Assembly: GCA_963678705.1 (NCBI GenBank)
Contig: OY783213.1
Span: 15,814,451-15,878,450 of the forward strand
Reading direction: 5' to 3'
DNA: 64,000 nt
Origin: Panorpa germanica
Taxonomy: Eukaryota > Arthropoda > Insecta > Mecoptera > Panorpidae
In this document: one piece after another, positions 10,271 to 22,149 of the stretch
Layout: every line of letters starts with the position of its first letter
Numbering within the stretch: the stretch's first letter is position 1
Made by a program: the position numbers and the translations under genes
Notes under the pieces: model-generated
The model's database searches: none
Told to the model about the DNA's origin: nothing
What the model saw: only the letters and a program-made list of their open reading frames with translations

Positions 10271-12795
10271 TTTTAGTGATAAAATATAAATGGCCTCTAT
10301 TAGAAGTACGTTAAATCTACACTCTATTAATTTATAATTTAATGATACAATTTTATAAACAGCTAAAAATTTCATAAATATTTAAAGGAATGTTTATAGT
10401 AGTTTATATTTTGTTTCTCTCAATAGCAGTTGTTTTTTGACAACAACAAAACTCAGAAAATTAAGGCAAGTAGTCTAGCGTGAAGCATCAGTGCTGCCTA
10501 ACTTTATACAAATATCAATTTTCGTTAATTTAATGCATTAAGTATTGAAACATATGTATTAATGAAGCAGTGTTTACATTTCGGAATGTACATTTAATGC
10601 ATTTATAGTTGTTTCTTTCTGCAATAACAAAAATGGTTGATGCTATTGTTCAAACATATGTCATAAAATTGATTTTCGCTTGCAGGATCTACCTGCTCTA
10701 TCAAAGCATGCACATAGTTTCGGTTATAAAATGTTCCAGTAGCCTCAAAGGTGTAATATCCTGGAAAAGTCTCTATTACGATATTCCAACCTAAACTCCT
10801 GTTACCTCTTACTTTCTTTTTAGATTGTAGTTGATTTACATTAAAGTATATTATTCTATTCAACGAAAAACGAGAACATTCCGAATATGATGCTGTTTTG
10901 TAGTTAATCCATTGAACCACACGCAACGCTAAATTTTGGCTAAGCTGCGTTTTCTTTTTATAGACTACGCTGTTTTCACATGTGCAATATTCATCTTGAA
11001 TTCCAGCATCTTTACATGTCCTTTCTTCAGAAATTGGTAGAAATAAGCTGATTCCGCGCGGTTGGTACGTCTTGTCAATAGTACGTTCCTCTAGTTTGTC
11101 ATTATTTAAATAAAGTGCGCAATTAGATAAATCCTTTAAAGTTTCATAAAGGTCCAGTGGAGTAGTTAATTTCATTGAATTATTCTTCAAATTATTTATA
11201 GCTGTTGAATATTTCTTCTCAAACCATTTTGGAAAGACAAAGAAAAGCATGGGCAAGCAAGTTTCTTGGTACCCTAACTGCGTGTACTGAAATCTTTCTT
11301 GAGGTCTTTGAAATCCGTGATCGCTTAGCAGTATTAGTACAGTCTTATTGAAAGACGGATGCAAAGATAAATTTCTTAGAAACATGTTATATGAGTCATC
11401 TACCAGTTTTGAAAAAGTTAATCCTTCATGAGTCAAACTGCTTTCCCAAAATATTCCAAAGTACAAGCGGTCTGCCATGGCTTTTACAAATTTATCAGTA
11501 TACGTTAATAGTGTTTCAAATAAAAGCCTTGTGCCAATACAAAAGTTTACTGGTCTTGTAGTATCACCGATTTCCTTTTCTGCAGCAGTATAGAATGGTG
11601 GAGCATAGTAATCAGTTGGAGCTTGGGAAAAAACTTTTTGAAACGGTTGAAACGTTGCTCTATCTCCAGTGTCCTCAACATAAGCTGTACGATATCCTTT
11701 TGACTCAAAATCTTTCCAAATAAAATTACAAGTATCTAAATAGTGACCACCGTCTTTCCAGCAAGTTTTCTGTATCTCATTCATAAACTGACCCGTCGTT
11801 ACAAGGAATAAATTGTGAATAGTGGCATATGCAGCTTTGTTGTACCCAGTCATTTCAATAGCATCCATTTGATGAAGATATTGTGATGTCTTCTTCATGG
11901 TTCTATAAAAGTTCAACCTGGAAACGGAATCTATCCCCAGCATTAAGACGTTGAGATTGTCTACAGATTTGGACAATTTCTTACACCGTTCTTCTACATG
12001 TCTTTTGATTGGAACAAAACTATGGAAATCTGTATAGAAAAGTTTTCCATTGTTACTACATTGTATTCTTACAAACTCCAATGATACGTTTTCCTTCTTC
12101 CAAAATGGTTCGCATGTTCTCTTGTATCTCTTGTGATAAGGAGGGTAAAAATCTTGTAGAGCTTTGAAGGTTGGCCGGTAGAGTTCACTATAACAACATT
12201 GCACATTTCTGGCGTTCTTGATTCCGTAGGATGACAACACAGCCTCATCAACCCACAAAGAAGTTTCATCTGATAACACTAAAGGCAAGGTGGCATTTTT
12301 ATAGCTGCAAACCATTGGTTCGACAGTTAGGTTGAACTTCTTGTTGGAATGTAGGATAGGGATTTTACATCCACTATTTTGGATTAAATATTGGTGACTG
12401 TGATTTGAATATTGAATATTTAATGGCTTTAGGTGCCAGTGGAATCTTTTCATGTTTTGCAAATAAATATAGCAATAAGGAAGCAGAAATTAGAATAGTA
12501 AGCAGTACCAACCAATTTGCAAAAAGTTTCACTTTCATAAAAATTATATTTTGTCTAATTTCATTTATTTGTTTTCTTTGGTCCTGATTATTACTCATTT
12601 CAAAAAATATCAAAAATGTATTAGTTTTAAACAATCCTAAAACTAGTCAATGAACAATGAAAAAAAAGTGATGTTTTGTTTTTGTCTTATTTCTGGAAAC
12701 GTATTTTTACAAAAGAAAAGCATGCTGCGATAATTTGATTATTGCGTTGCAACACTTAACATAATTGGTAATTTCTTCTATAATTCGAGATCGTT
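10193..12795. repeat. Segmental duplication, copy B
   Basis: The counterpart of 5324-8008, including the 5' end of copy 3, the spacer and the whole of copy 4 with its 5' flank. The left boundary falls inside the copy 3 membrane segment, which is where the stub in copy A stops. Confidence 0.8.
10603..12634 (-). pseudogene. DUF229 gene with N-terminal frameshift (copy 4)
   Basis: Two overlapping frames together make one DUF229 gene. The first 86 codons (12634 down to 12374, MFKTNTFLIFFEMSNN...) cover the cytoplasmic tail and membrane anchor. The rest (entering frame near 12407) covers the entire lumenal body, including WVDE, GIDSVSR, SLTHE and SDHG. Against copy 2 the DNA differs by one extra nucleotide at about 12407-12409 (gaa where copy 2 has cg). 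The body is otherwise open for ~600 codons and closely matches copy 2, so decay is very recent, or the extra base is an assembly error or an allele. The ATG at 12460-12462 could still give an unanchored protein. There is also a 2-residue insertion near PPYHKRYKRTC compared with copy 2. Confidence 0.75.
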
Positions 12796-14317
12796 CCTTC
12801 ATTGCCAGACATGTGTACAGGACCATGAGCAAGGTGTAGCGGCAAGTATTAACAGTATTACAGTAGTGGTATCTGTGTCGTTAGTGTGTCAGCGTTGTAA
12901 TAATGCCACTTCGTTGCCACGATGAGCAACTCAATATAGTTCAAATTACGAGAGTTCGGCGGCGACTCATATTTAAAACAAGTTATAGGGTATAAACTGC
13001 CGATATAACTAAAAAGCACTGACTCACTTATTTTTCTATAATGTGTATAGAAACGAATAAGATAAAATTCATTATCGTATTATAGATTTATACCTCTCTT
13101 ATAACCTCTTTTAAGTAAAAGCCGCCGCCGAACTATCGTGATTTGAATTATACATACATTGTATCCAAAAATATATTTATTGATAACACTATCCCCAACT
13201 CAGTAGTGGGAGGTCGAGACTTGAATGAGGAAAGGGGGCGCCACGACGTCTGGAGGCGCTGCGCCGTTCACGTCGAACTCCTCGTTTCAGCTCTATTAAT
13301 TTCAAGTTAACCTCTGTACCAGTCGATAGTAATGTATATTGCTATAGTAAGTACACCGACAATCAGAGATCTACAATATAAGGGTAATAGTGGGGGGACG
13401 TACCAAGTGCACAAGCACCAAGCAGTAAAGATAATGGGCGATTACATCATAAGATAAGTGTGAAGTTATACTCGTATAGCTTAATTCTGACACACGTCAT
13501 GCACTCGTAAATTAGAGACTTCACCTGTAAAATATTTACTATTAGGCTGGGTTCACACGGCATTGTACTGCACGTTTTTTTTGCACAACAGTGCCGCACA
13601 CATTTTATATAGAACCATTCACATGACGTTCATACTACAAAAAAACGTACACAGCTAAACACGTTTATCGAATACTCACCGGACTTGTCAAGCAAACCGA
13701 ATGAACTTTTACGAATTCGGCTTGCAGTGACGCTTAGTGTTATACTCTGTCTGTCTATTTGCAAGTATCTTGTCTGCAGGAAGACCAGTTCCATCGGAAT
13801 CATTTGGCACTGTTCCACCAAGTAATGCCGGAGGGGTTAACAGATTCACCAGACAAAACATTGACCTTTGTAATACCCCGTTGGATAAAATCTGCGACGA
13901 AATTACGATAAAGCTGATATGATTTATTGTTCGTTTACTTATGTTACTTTATATTTATCTGACTTTATTCAATTTACCAACTTGTTCTTTATTGTTACAC
14001 AAGATATACTTATATTTACACACTCAAAAAGTTCGTACCCAGTAATCATTTTGGAGTAAATTCTATTACTTTTCATGAGTTTGTCACGAACGTGTTTGTT
14101 TTCTATTCAGTCGTTCATAGGGAATGTCCCTTTTATGAGCTACAGATGGCGCAACGATTGCTCACTGTTGAATAAAAGCGACCCTTGTGACAGGTAGGGA
14201 ATCAATTTGAACTAAAATTGATTTTCCGTGTGTTGGTCCAACTTGTGAAACGTTAGAATTGAAATGTACGAGTGACTAGAACTTCACCTAGCCATTCTAT
14301 TTCACCAAATGTTTACT

Positions 14318-14477
14318 GGGTAGGATGACATATATGATTTTTAGATAGTACCAACCTTCAAACGATATGTGCTAAAATTTCATGACATTCCGATTATTAG
14401 TTTTCCAGTTATAGTGCTTGGAAAAGCAAAACAATGGAAAAAATGTAATTTCGTGTGCTGATAAAGCATTGCTTTTT
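14318..14477 (-). repeat. Dispersed repeat family R1, copy 1
   Basis: The reverse complement matches 48565-48752, 51590-51690 and 56125-56305. The common core includes ctaatggtcggaatgtcatg and then acacatatcgtttgaaggtt followed by ggtactatctaaa. One end is a run resembling gtcatcctactatatat. It is probably the end of a transposon; class unknown. Confidence 0.7.
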
Positions 14478-15428
14478 AATGGGAAAATACCGTTCAAGCA
14501 AAGCAATGGCTTTGGCAAGTGTTATTCGGACTAAATTTATATTTTAGAAGCTGTTCTTTATTGTTCTTGTAAATATGCGAATCCTTGCAATCAATCTTAT
14601 TCTATTTTTATTTCGGTAATGAATTTTAATTTTCTTCTTTATCAAATTAGTATCACGCAACGTTAAAAAACTGCGAATAAGAGTGAGCCATTTTCTACTT
14701 TAAAACTTCTTTGGAGTCATTGACATTTTGCAGACTAAAATATTGAAGAGAAGTTAATTTGACCACGAAATTGAATCACCTGATTGGCTTTTATTGGATA
14801 TAAAATTTTTCTGACGTCTGAGTGTTCTAACATGGCTGCAAAGAAAGATTATAGAAAGTAAACAAAGATTCATAGTTAGATGATTAATATCTTTAAAAAT
14901 TATCCCTGAATATTGGGGATATGGTCACATTAGAATTTCTTAAAACAGACAACTGTAAACATGTTCTTCTACATAGGTTCGAAGCCAAACTTAACAAAGA
15001 TTACAACCGTACTTATATGAAACAAGAACCTGTTGCTTATGGAACACGAACAGCGGAGCTAAGAAACACACTACAGCAAATAAACTAACTACTGCTAATT
15101 CCATAAATGTTATACTTTTCTATAAAGTGATGGTTTGAATCTAAAATATATTATGTATTTAATAAAATATGTATATAGTATAGTATGTATTTGTTACCTA
15201 TGTAAAATATATAAAACAAGCATACAAGATTAAAAAGTAGTTCGAAAGGGAATATACTTCCATTTAAATTAAATTGTACAGTATAAGTAACTCTTATATG
15301 TGTTCGATTATTCGGCTTGTTAGCCAAATGACATACACAATCATGTAGGATATATTTTAATGTCATAGTAATTTAAATTTTTTTTATTATTTTCATTACA
15401 CTTTATAGCATTCGTGTAGTTTTATAGT

Positions 15429-15466
15429 CTTTCTCTCTCTCTCTCTCCTACTCTCTCTCATAAGTG
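15429..15466. repeat. CT/TC microsatellite
   Basis: An almost uninterrupted run of ct dinucleotides broken once by cta. Confidence 0.85.
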
Positions 15467-18400
15467 ACTTACAACATAAGGAACAACTTACTTTATTTTA
15501 TGTTTTTATTTATGCCAACCACTATGTCTCTCCTCCTCCAACTTCCGTTTCCATATCATTCACAACTATCCAATATCATTTCAATTCTATAAAGTTTTCT
15601 TCCATGTTATTTGTCCCCCTTGTACAATGAACGAGTTGAAGTAGGGAATAAGGAACATAACTGATGTCCGCGGTCATTCTCCAGGTCAGAGGTCACGCGT
15701 TATAGGAGACGTATACCTTCCGCTTTTTAGGAACCCGGGGGTCGGTCAACATCTGGTGGAAAAAGCACAAAGAAAATATAAATGTACGTCTATCGGTTGA
15801 TTTATAAGGGGTATTATGCTTTTCTGTTTTGTTGAATCCTGATTTCTTATTTTACATGAACGTATCTTGGAAAATGAAAACAAATTGGTTGTTTGGAACA
15901 GAAAGACTTAAATAAAAAAGAGAGGGAAATATAAAAGCTCGTAGCTTCTTATATCAACTCACATTACTCTTTAAAAACGACTTGTGCTTTATTGAGTATA
16001 AAGAATTATTAGTTTTACATACTCGTATTTTTTTTTTAAACACTATCACAAATAGAATTGCAAAGCTAAGACCCCTATTTTGAAATCCCAAAAGCCTATA
16101 TTTTCAAAATTAGACTACTTATGCCCGCTCCATTTTACACTTTATTTAAGGTCGGTTGAAAGTTTTAGGTAAACAAAAGTAGTTTAATTTAGAAAATATT
16201 AGGTTTTAAAAAATCGAAAAAGTTAACGGACCTCTTAAAAAGATACAAATTTACGTAAAAATGCGTGTTTATTACTGGAAGAAATTATTTGTCATAACTT
16301 TTGGTGCACAGGATTAGATTTATTCGCTTTTTTGTGAATACTGTCAAGTCCCATGTTTTCAATAGTCATTGTGGTTTATTATAAACCTTGGTAAATTCAT
16401 TTTTTTCAAAGCTCTTATTTGCTTATATAATGCCTCATTCCCACTCACTGTTTTGATATTTAATTTACTGTTTTTATTTAATATTGTAATCTAGATTTCA
16501 GGTTCTCGTTTAAGCATTCCTTTTCACATTTGTGTTTTAATTTAAGTTTAGTTAATTTAGTTGGTGCGTATGTATCGTTAGTAATATAAATTTCGACAAA
16601 ATTGTAAGTGAAGTAATTAAAATCGCTATTTTTAATAACAATTGGTAATAGAAATTGTTTTATCTTCTATATTTTTCAAAAACTGACATTAAACTTCTTT
16701 TAAAAGTAAATCCTACTGCATTTTGACAGATTGTCACATTTTGGAGGTTATAATATAATATGCAAGGTTTAGATTGTGAAATGAGGAGAATGGAAACAGA
16801 TGCTGTGGTTTTAGTCGTTCCGTCCACAAAATCCGGCATAATAACAGGAGTCAAAAAGTGAACACGCAGAGTTTAAAAGCAGTCATTAACGAAATAAACG
16901 ACCCAATTAGGGAACGCCTGGTTTACTGAACTATATTGCGCACATATTTTGCACAAACGAGAAGGCTTATACTTCCGCGCCGCTTATTAAATAATGATGA
17001 TTTTTTAATTGTATATTTATGTTCAATATTTATTGCATATAAATTTGCATGGAAAATTGAATGAGTCTCTATTGCGATTCAATTTTCAAGGACAGAGCCA
17101 TTATTAGTGGTTAGGAGATCTCTGGTACTTGTTTCCAACGGTAAAGATAACATGTGGAATAAGATCACTAATGGAATATGTAAAATTCAATACATTTCAC
17201 AACTTTTTAGGCTATATAGTAGGTACGTATATATACTATAGTAGGGCGTGACTAGAGCTGAATTATATGAGGTTTGTTCATCTAAGCCTAAACATAGTAA
17301 TTTGTTCGATAACTGCCACATGTAGGCCCAAAAGAGGAGCAAAACTCCTATTTAGAAGATCCTGTTTAGGTCGACAATAGGGTCAAAATTTCGACTCGGG
17401 AAATAATCAATTTAACTTGATAAGTATCTGGTGATCTCATCATCAAGCGTCAATGTTGTCGCCCACTGTGTCGTGTGAAGTACCTTAATAAAGCACCTTC
17501 ATTAAACTCTACTCGAATCCAATAAAGAAACAGTGTATGAACGGGTATATTTGCATAGTTCTAAACGGATAAATACGAAAACAAACCTTTGTAGTCTATA
17601 CCATAACAAAAATCATATGTTTGCCCATTTTAAGCCACCTTTATACAGCAGAATGGTAATTCTCTCGTTTAAAACCCCAGAAGCAGATTTTAATACCGTT
17701 ACAAAGGTAATACATCAAAACGCTGCGGTTTCCTCCTCCCCCATGCCACATTCTCGTTGCTCTGATACTAGATGAGCCATTGAACAAAAGCTAAAAACTA
17801 TATTAGCAGTCAACCGAGCCATTTCTCTGGACCGCAGGCTAGTTTGGAGTATGTGCAGGGTTCCTATACCTATTCAATGGTACAGTAATACTCGTGTAGC
17901 GCCACCGGAGGCTGGATACGTATAAAGAGATATGAAATATTAAGAGATGAATAACCACCGTACATCATATGAAATATTTCTAGAATGATGCTGGAACGAG
18001 TAATGGATGGGAACAGCAGATCTTTGTTGGGATAAATATGAGCGACTGCAGTGATACAACAGGTTGTATTCGATCATATAATTAATTGATTGATTATCAG
18101 ATTAGGTAAAAATAATTAATACGAAAGAAATTTTAACATGACATAAGGATTGGTTGTGCAGTGCGAGTTCCTGACCTGACAGTAGACAGTTACTGTCAGG
18201 TCAGCAAATCGATTGGCTTTGGCAGAAATTTATAGTAGATACGTGAATATGATTTGGCACTCTGCTTTTACCTTATAACAGTATACTGTGAAATTAAATT
18301 ACAAGGGGCGCCCCTTTTTTATAGGTTTGCATCTCCTGCATGCTCTAACTGGCACTGGTCACATTGTGCGAGTAGCTGTACTGCAATAACTGTCCAGGCC

Positions 18401-19036
18401 AACTCGCATACTCAGTCGATGAGCATCCACTGGAGCGCACGGCTCGCATTAAACGTATTGAGACAGAAAACTGAGATACACTAAGAAAACGACACAGAAG
18501 ACTAATATAGCAAGCACTACGGTTGCTAGTAGTATTTATATTTACAAGAGAAACTTTTTCTCAGTAGATCCGTAGCAGTGGCTCATACGCCTACTCATGC
18601 TTTCCAATAACCACATGTTAACGTTTACCTTTAAAGTATACCCATTATATTATAACAAAGTTTTCACGTTATTTTCTTAAAACACGGTAGTTATTTTAAG
18701 AGCATAATTTTACTTTTACAGGCTTTTTACTTCAGTAATCATCAGTATTTCATTTTACATTTTATTACAACCTTTTTTCTGTAAAAACAATTTATTTTTA
18801 GTACTTATAGTATAAAATTTCTGTGTGTAGGTTTCCCTTCTAAATTATTTATTTAATTGTTAGTACTCAATTTGTTGTTAAGAGTTTCGGGAGTTGAACT
18901 AATTATTTAACTCAGGTAGCCTAAGGTAGCTGGCTTATTTATTTGATGTAGGGAAGGAAGGTCCTGGAAATAAATGTTCAGAATAGTGGTGGTTCTCACT
19001 ATATTATAAAGCGGGCACCTTTAAAATGTAAACCAA

Positions 19037-19117
19037 GGGCGCGTTCCATTAAGCTCAAATGTTTACAACGATCAAAACGATCATTCTGCCGTTTTGATCG
19101 CTTAGTGGAACGCGCCC
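19037..19117. repeat. 81-bp foldback / mini-MITE
   Basis: The arms gggcgcgttccattaagc (19037-19054) and gcttagtggaacgcgccc (19100-19117) are inverted with one or two mismatches. A second nested arm pair, gatcaaaacg and cgttttgatc, lies inside with a short loop. GC-rich ends in AT-rich surroundings suggest a small inserted foldback element rather than a host hairpin. Flanking direct repeats were not obvious. Confidence 0.7.
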
Positions 19118-19468
19118 CTGATCGAAGCACATTTTTTAAAATTTTATTTTAGAGTTTTAAGACGATTTCAACGTCAAGGTTGTCTTCTGTCTCTCTCTGT
19201 ATTAATATAAACTGCTCTTGTTAAAATACTCTATATAATATATATCATAAAAAATTCAATTAAGCGCTTAGTTGTAAATATGTATATTTCAACAAAACTG
19301 AAGTGGATAGTAAGGTCAGAAAAAAATGATAAATATAAATATTCTCCGGGAATTCCCGACAGCACCCTCTACTTATAAAGCCACTCAAATTTAAAATAAT
19401 TCCCTACTCCTTTGTCAGTTCCGTGAATCGGTTTATTTTTCTCGAGGTATTAAGTTCTTCAACAACGG

Positions 19469-19651
19469 CTATACATGTTTCTCCAGGTCAAGGTCATTCC
19501 TTCGTGTTTCACCTCCTTCGCCTTTGCTCCGACCCCAGACGCGTACAATTCGTGGAGCACCTGCCGGTTGCTCAGGTATCAAGCTGCTGAATGCGATTGC
19601 GATAAATATATTATAACTGAAACGAAATAACGATATTCTCGTTGGGTCCAT
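19469..19651 (-). other. GC-richer small ORF, coding status uncertain
   Basis: A 60-codon frame (MDPTRISLFRFSYNIFIAIA...) with a hydrophobic segment at about residues 8-24 followed by a charged, Arg/Glu-rich tail. The tail DNA is clearly GC-richer than its surroundings. It has no domain I recognise. It could be a small secreted peptide, an exon (a TTTCAG and an ATTCAG acceptor-like site lie inside) or chance. No expression or conservation can be judged from the sequence. Confidence 0.15.
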
Positions 19652-20039
19652 TGTAGGGCATAAGGCCCAAATACATACAAGGCTTTGTAGCTTCTACTCG
19701 TATGTAAAGTGTGTCAAAAATGCAATATTAATGTATTGGTAACCGTAGGATAAATATAGAAATGGAGGCACCTACGGGGCTGTTTTGTAATGCTGAGGAA
19801 AATGCCGAATATCTGTGCACATACGAGGTATGGATATAAAATACCGAGACTGATGTTGAAAAAACTTCTTATTTTAAAATTATGCATACTTAAGTACTAT
19901 CCTCTTCACTATACACCCCTTCTCTATCTTTATACTGCTCCATGCGAATTTTCCATTGTTCTAAACTGTTCTAGAAGTTTTCTACTGTGAGCTCTTTTAT
20001 GATCAAAATCCAAATCCAAGATCCAAAATCTTGTTCCTT

Positions 20040-20434
20040 TTATGCAGATTTTTCATTAGGAAACACGTTGAAGTAACATGGTGCCAAGTCAGGCAAATTA
20101 GGCGGATGGTCCATCACTGAGATGTTATATTATGAGAATTTTGTGCCAACATTTTCGCACACACATTTTCAATTGCTACAGTTACAGCAATAGCACGAAT
20201 ATATGAACCAGCGGATCGGTCAAATCGGATCAGTTACCTAAATTTTCAATATTTTTTATCGTTTTTGACGTGCAAGAGTGGCCCGGGCGTGCGTCACCTT
20301 CTCGACCACCACTCGAAAACCTGCGCATCTTATAAATATTCATTGCTATATACTTCTCTTAATGAAGGATACATTTCGGTAGTGATTTGCCCAAGGTTCA
20401 TAAGCTTCTCTACTCCACGTTTGATGCGAACCAT
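20040..20434 (-). pseudogene. Mariner-type transposase relic, internally deleted
   Basis: From an ATG at 20434 the minus strand reads MVRIKRGVEKLMNLGQITTE, then a segment like YSNEYL.DAQVFEWW and, after a frameshift, EGDARPGH. That is the N-terminal helix-turn-helix pattern of mariner transposases (xxSRxQVFEWxxRFxxGRxxVxDDxRxGR). Downstream (20155 to 20040) the frame DHPPNLPDLAPCYFNVFPNE matches the HPPYSPDLAPxDxxLF block before the third catalytic Asp. The middle, which should carry the first two catalytic Asp residues, is missing. Stops and shifts show it is dead. Confidence 0.7.
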
Positions 20435-22149
20435 TTTCCTTGTGAGAATTCGTTTCTCAATTAAGATTCTAAACAAAAAATCTTATAGAAACCAACGATT
20501 AGATTATACTTTTGATGATTACAGTTCAAGACCAAAGATAATTTGAAGAAAAAAAATTATGTAGCTGTTAAATAATTTTGTTAAATGTAATTTAAAAAAC
20601 ATTCAGTATCAAAGGCATCATCATTTGGAGGCCAACACTCTATACAAATCGCATCTGTTTGTGTATCTGATATTCTCATATGGATCAACTTCAATTAGAT
20701 CCGAAAAGCCCGAAACCGCGTGCAGCGACCTGATTTTAAGTAGTCCATTCCGACGTATACTTTCTGTTTTTTTTTTTATTGCAAGAGTAGTATATCGTAT
20801 AACATTATACGCAATTATTTCCTGCATCTACGAATGTATTAGTTTTAATTTTAATTTCAATTTTGGAACTATACAAACTTGACACCACAGTGTTCATTTT
20901 TAAATTTTAAAAGATAGACAAAGTCATGTCCAAATTTCAATAAATTTGGTCACAATTCAAATGAAAATAAACAACCAAATCTTTTTTTAATCTCTATTAG
21001 TTCGATTCACAATTTGATAAGCATCTGTTAAAGAACATTTGCGCACACATAAAAAAGCACTTTTAGATATTTCAATTTTCTGAGCAAATAAGATTAAAAC
21101 TAAAACTATAACTATATCTTAAAATTAAAACAGTAAGTGGGAATGATATTTTAACATGAACATGTTTAAAACTACTTATAAAATTACTGAACTTCTAAAG
21201 ATCAATTCGCATTTTCATAAAATTTAATTTTACTTTAAGTCATAACACATATTTAAATAAACAACTTAGTAAGTTACTTAGTACTCGTACATAATGTATA
21301 AACAATTCAATTTGATATTAAACAATCAGTAGTCATGCCAAACAAAACGTATAAATTAGTGTTAATTTCAGTGATATTATTTACATATACCAACACAAAC
21401 ACAAAGATACTAATACTTAAATGCATGTGTATGAAAACATTTAACAATATTTTTATGTCGTTATCACAAGTAGGAAGTCTACGAAAAGTAAGCAAAAACA
21501 TAACCCAAAAATATTTATTCAAAACTGCCAACATAGTAGAAAGTCGTCTCTGATAGGGCTTTGCATTGGAAATAAACTGATATTAAATAAAAAGAAAATC
21601 ATACGTAAGAAATAAAAAAACAGTGTGGTATAATATTTTGAATTTTTGTTAAAGTTTCTGAAGTAAATCTTGCAACAATTACATAAACTATCGTGTGATA
21701 ACGTCTTGTTTTAATTGAGCTATAAAGCTTCTGTGTGTCATTGGATTACACCAGTTACAGCCAGCGTCGGTTTATGGTTAAATTATTTTTCTATTTATTT
21801 GATTGATTCTAATTAACGATACACTAAACTATACTCGTAGTTATGCAACTTTATTTACATGTACTATTTAATATGATGAGATAATTTATTGTCACATCTG
21901 TTTTATCTATAAAACATTCATATGCAATACTCCTCTAATCTCCATATTTGCCAAGCAAATTGTTACGTAATAATCATGAAATTATGATAAAAACTGACCA
22001 AAATATTGTACAAATTATCTAAAGAGCTATTACATTTCATAATGATCGTAATTAATTTTGTGTTTAAAATCGGTTATTTGAAATTGTGAAAATTTATGAG
22101 GTGAAGCTATTAAACAGGTGCTATTTTCCGACTGAAATTTGCTGAAAAC
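20435..22149. other. AT-rich spacer, nothing recognised
   Basis: Several short frames on both strands (20625-20882, 21307-21553) overlap each other and show no domain. No repeat similarity to the neighbouring satellite was seen before about 22150. Confidence 0.5.

Larger units (their letters stand above)
12796..19036. other. Intergenic, no recognised gene
   Basis: No long open frame or recognisable domain was found on either strand. A locally GC-rich patch at about 13190-13270 and a TE-like motif (ggctgggttcacacgg at 13545-13560) stand out but carry no coding signal. A dispersed-repeat copy (14318-14477) and a CT microsatellite (15429-15466) lie here. The remainder is AT-rich and unexplained. 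Confidence 0.5.

Noticed and set aside
10271-10375. 35-codon N-terminal extension of the copy 3 frame
   Set aside because: Paralogues and the 5324-5405 stub begin at the equivalent of MFNFK; the extension has no counterpart and moves the membrane segment far from the N-terminus.
12069-12269. Minus-strand 66-codon frame inside copy 4
   Set aside because: Alternate-frame shadow of the DUF229 coding sequence.
13545-13640. Possible TIR starting ggctgggttcacacgg
   Set aside because: No inverted partner was found within several kilobases.
16660-16854. 64-codon minus-strand frame
   Set aside because: No domain, ordinary AT-rich composition and no supporting context.
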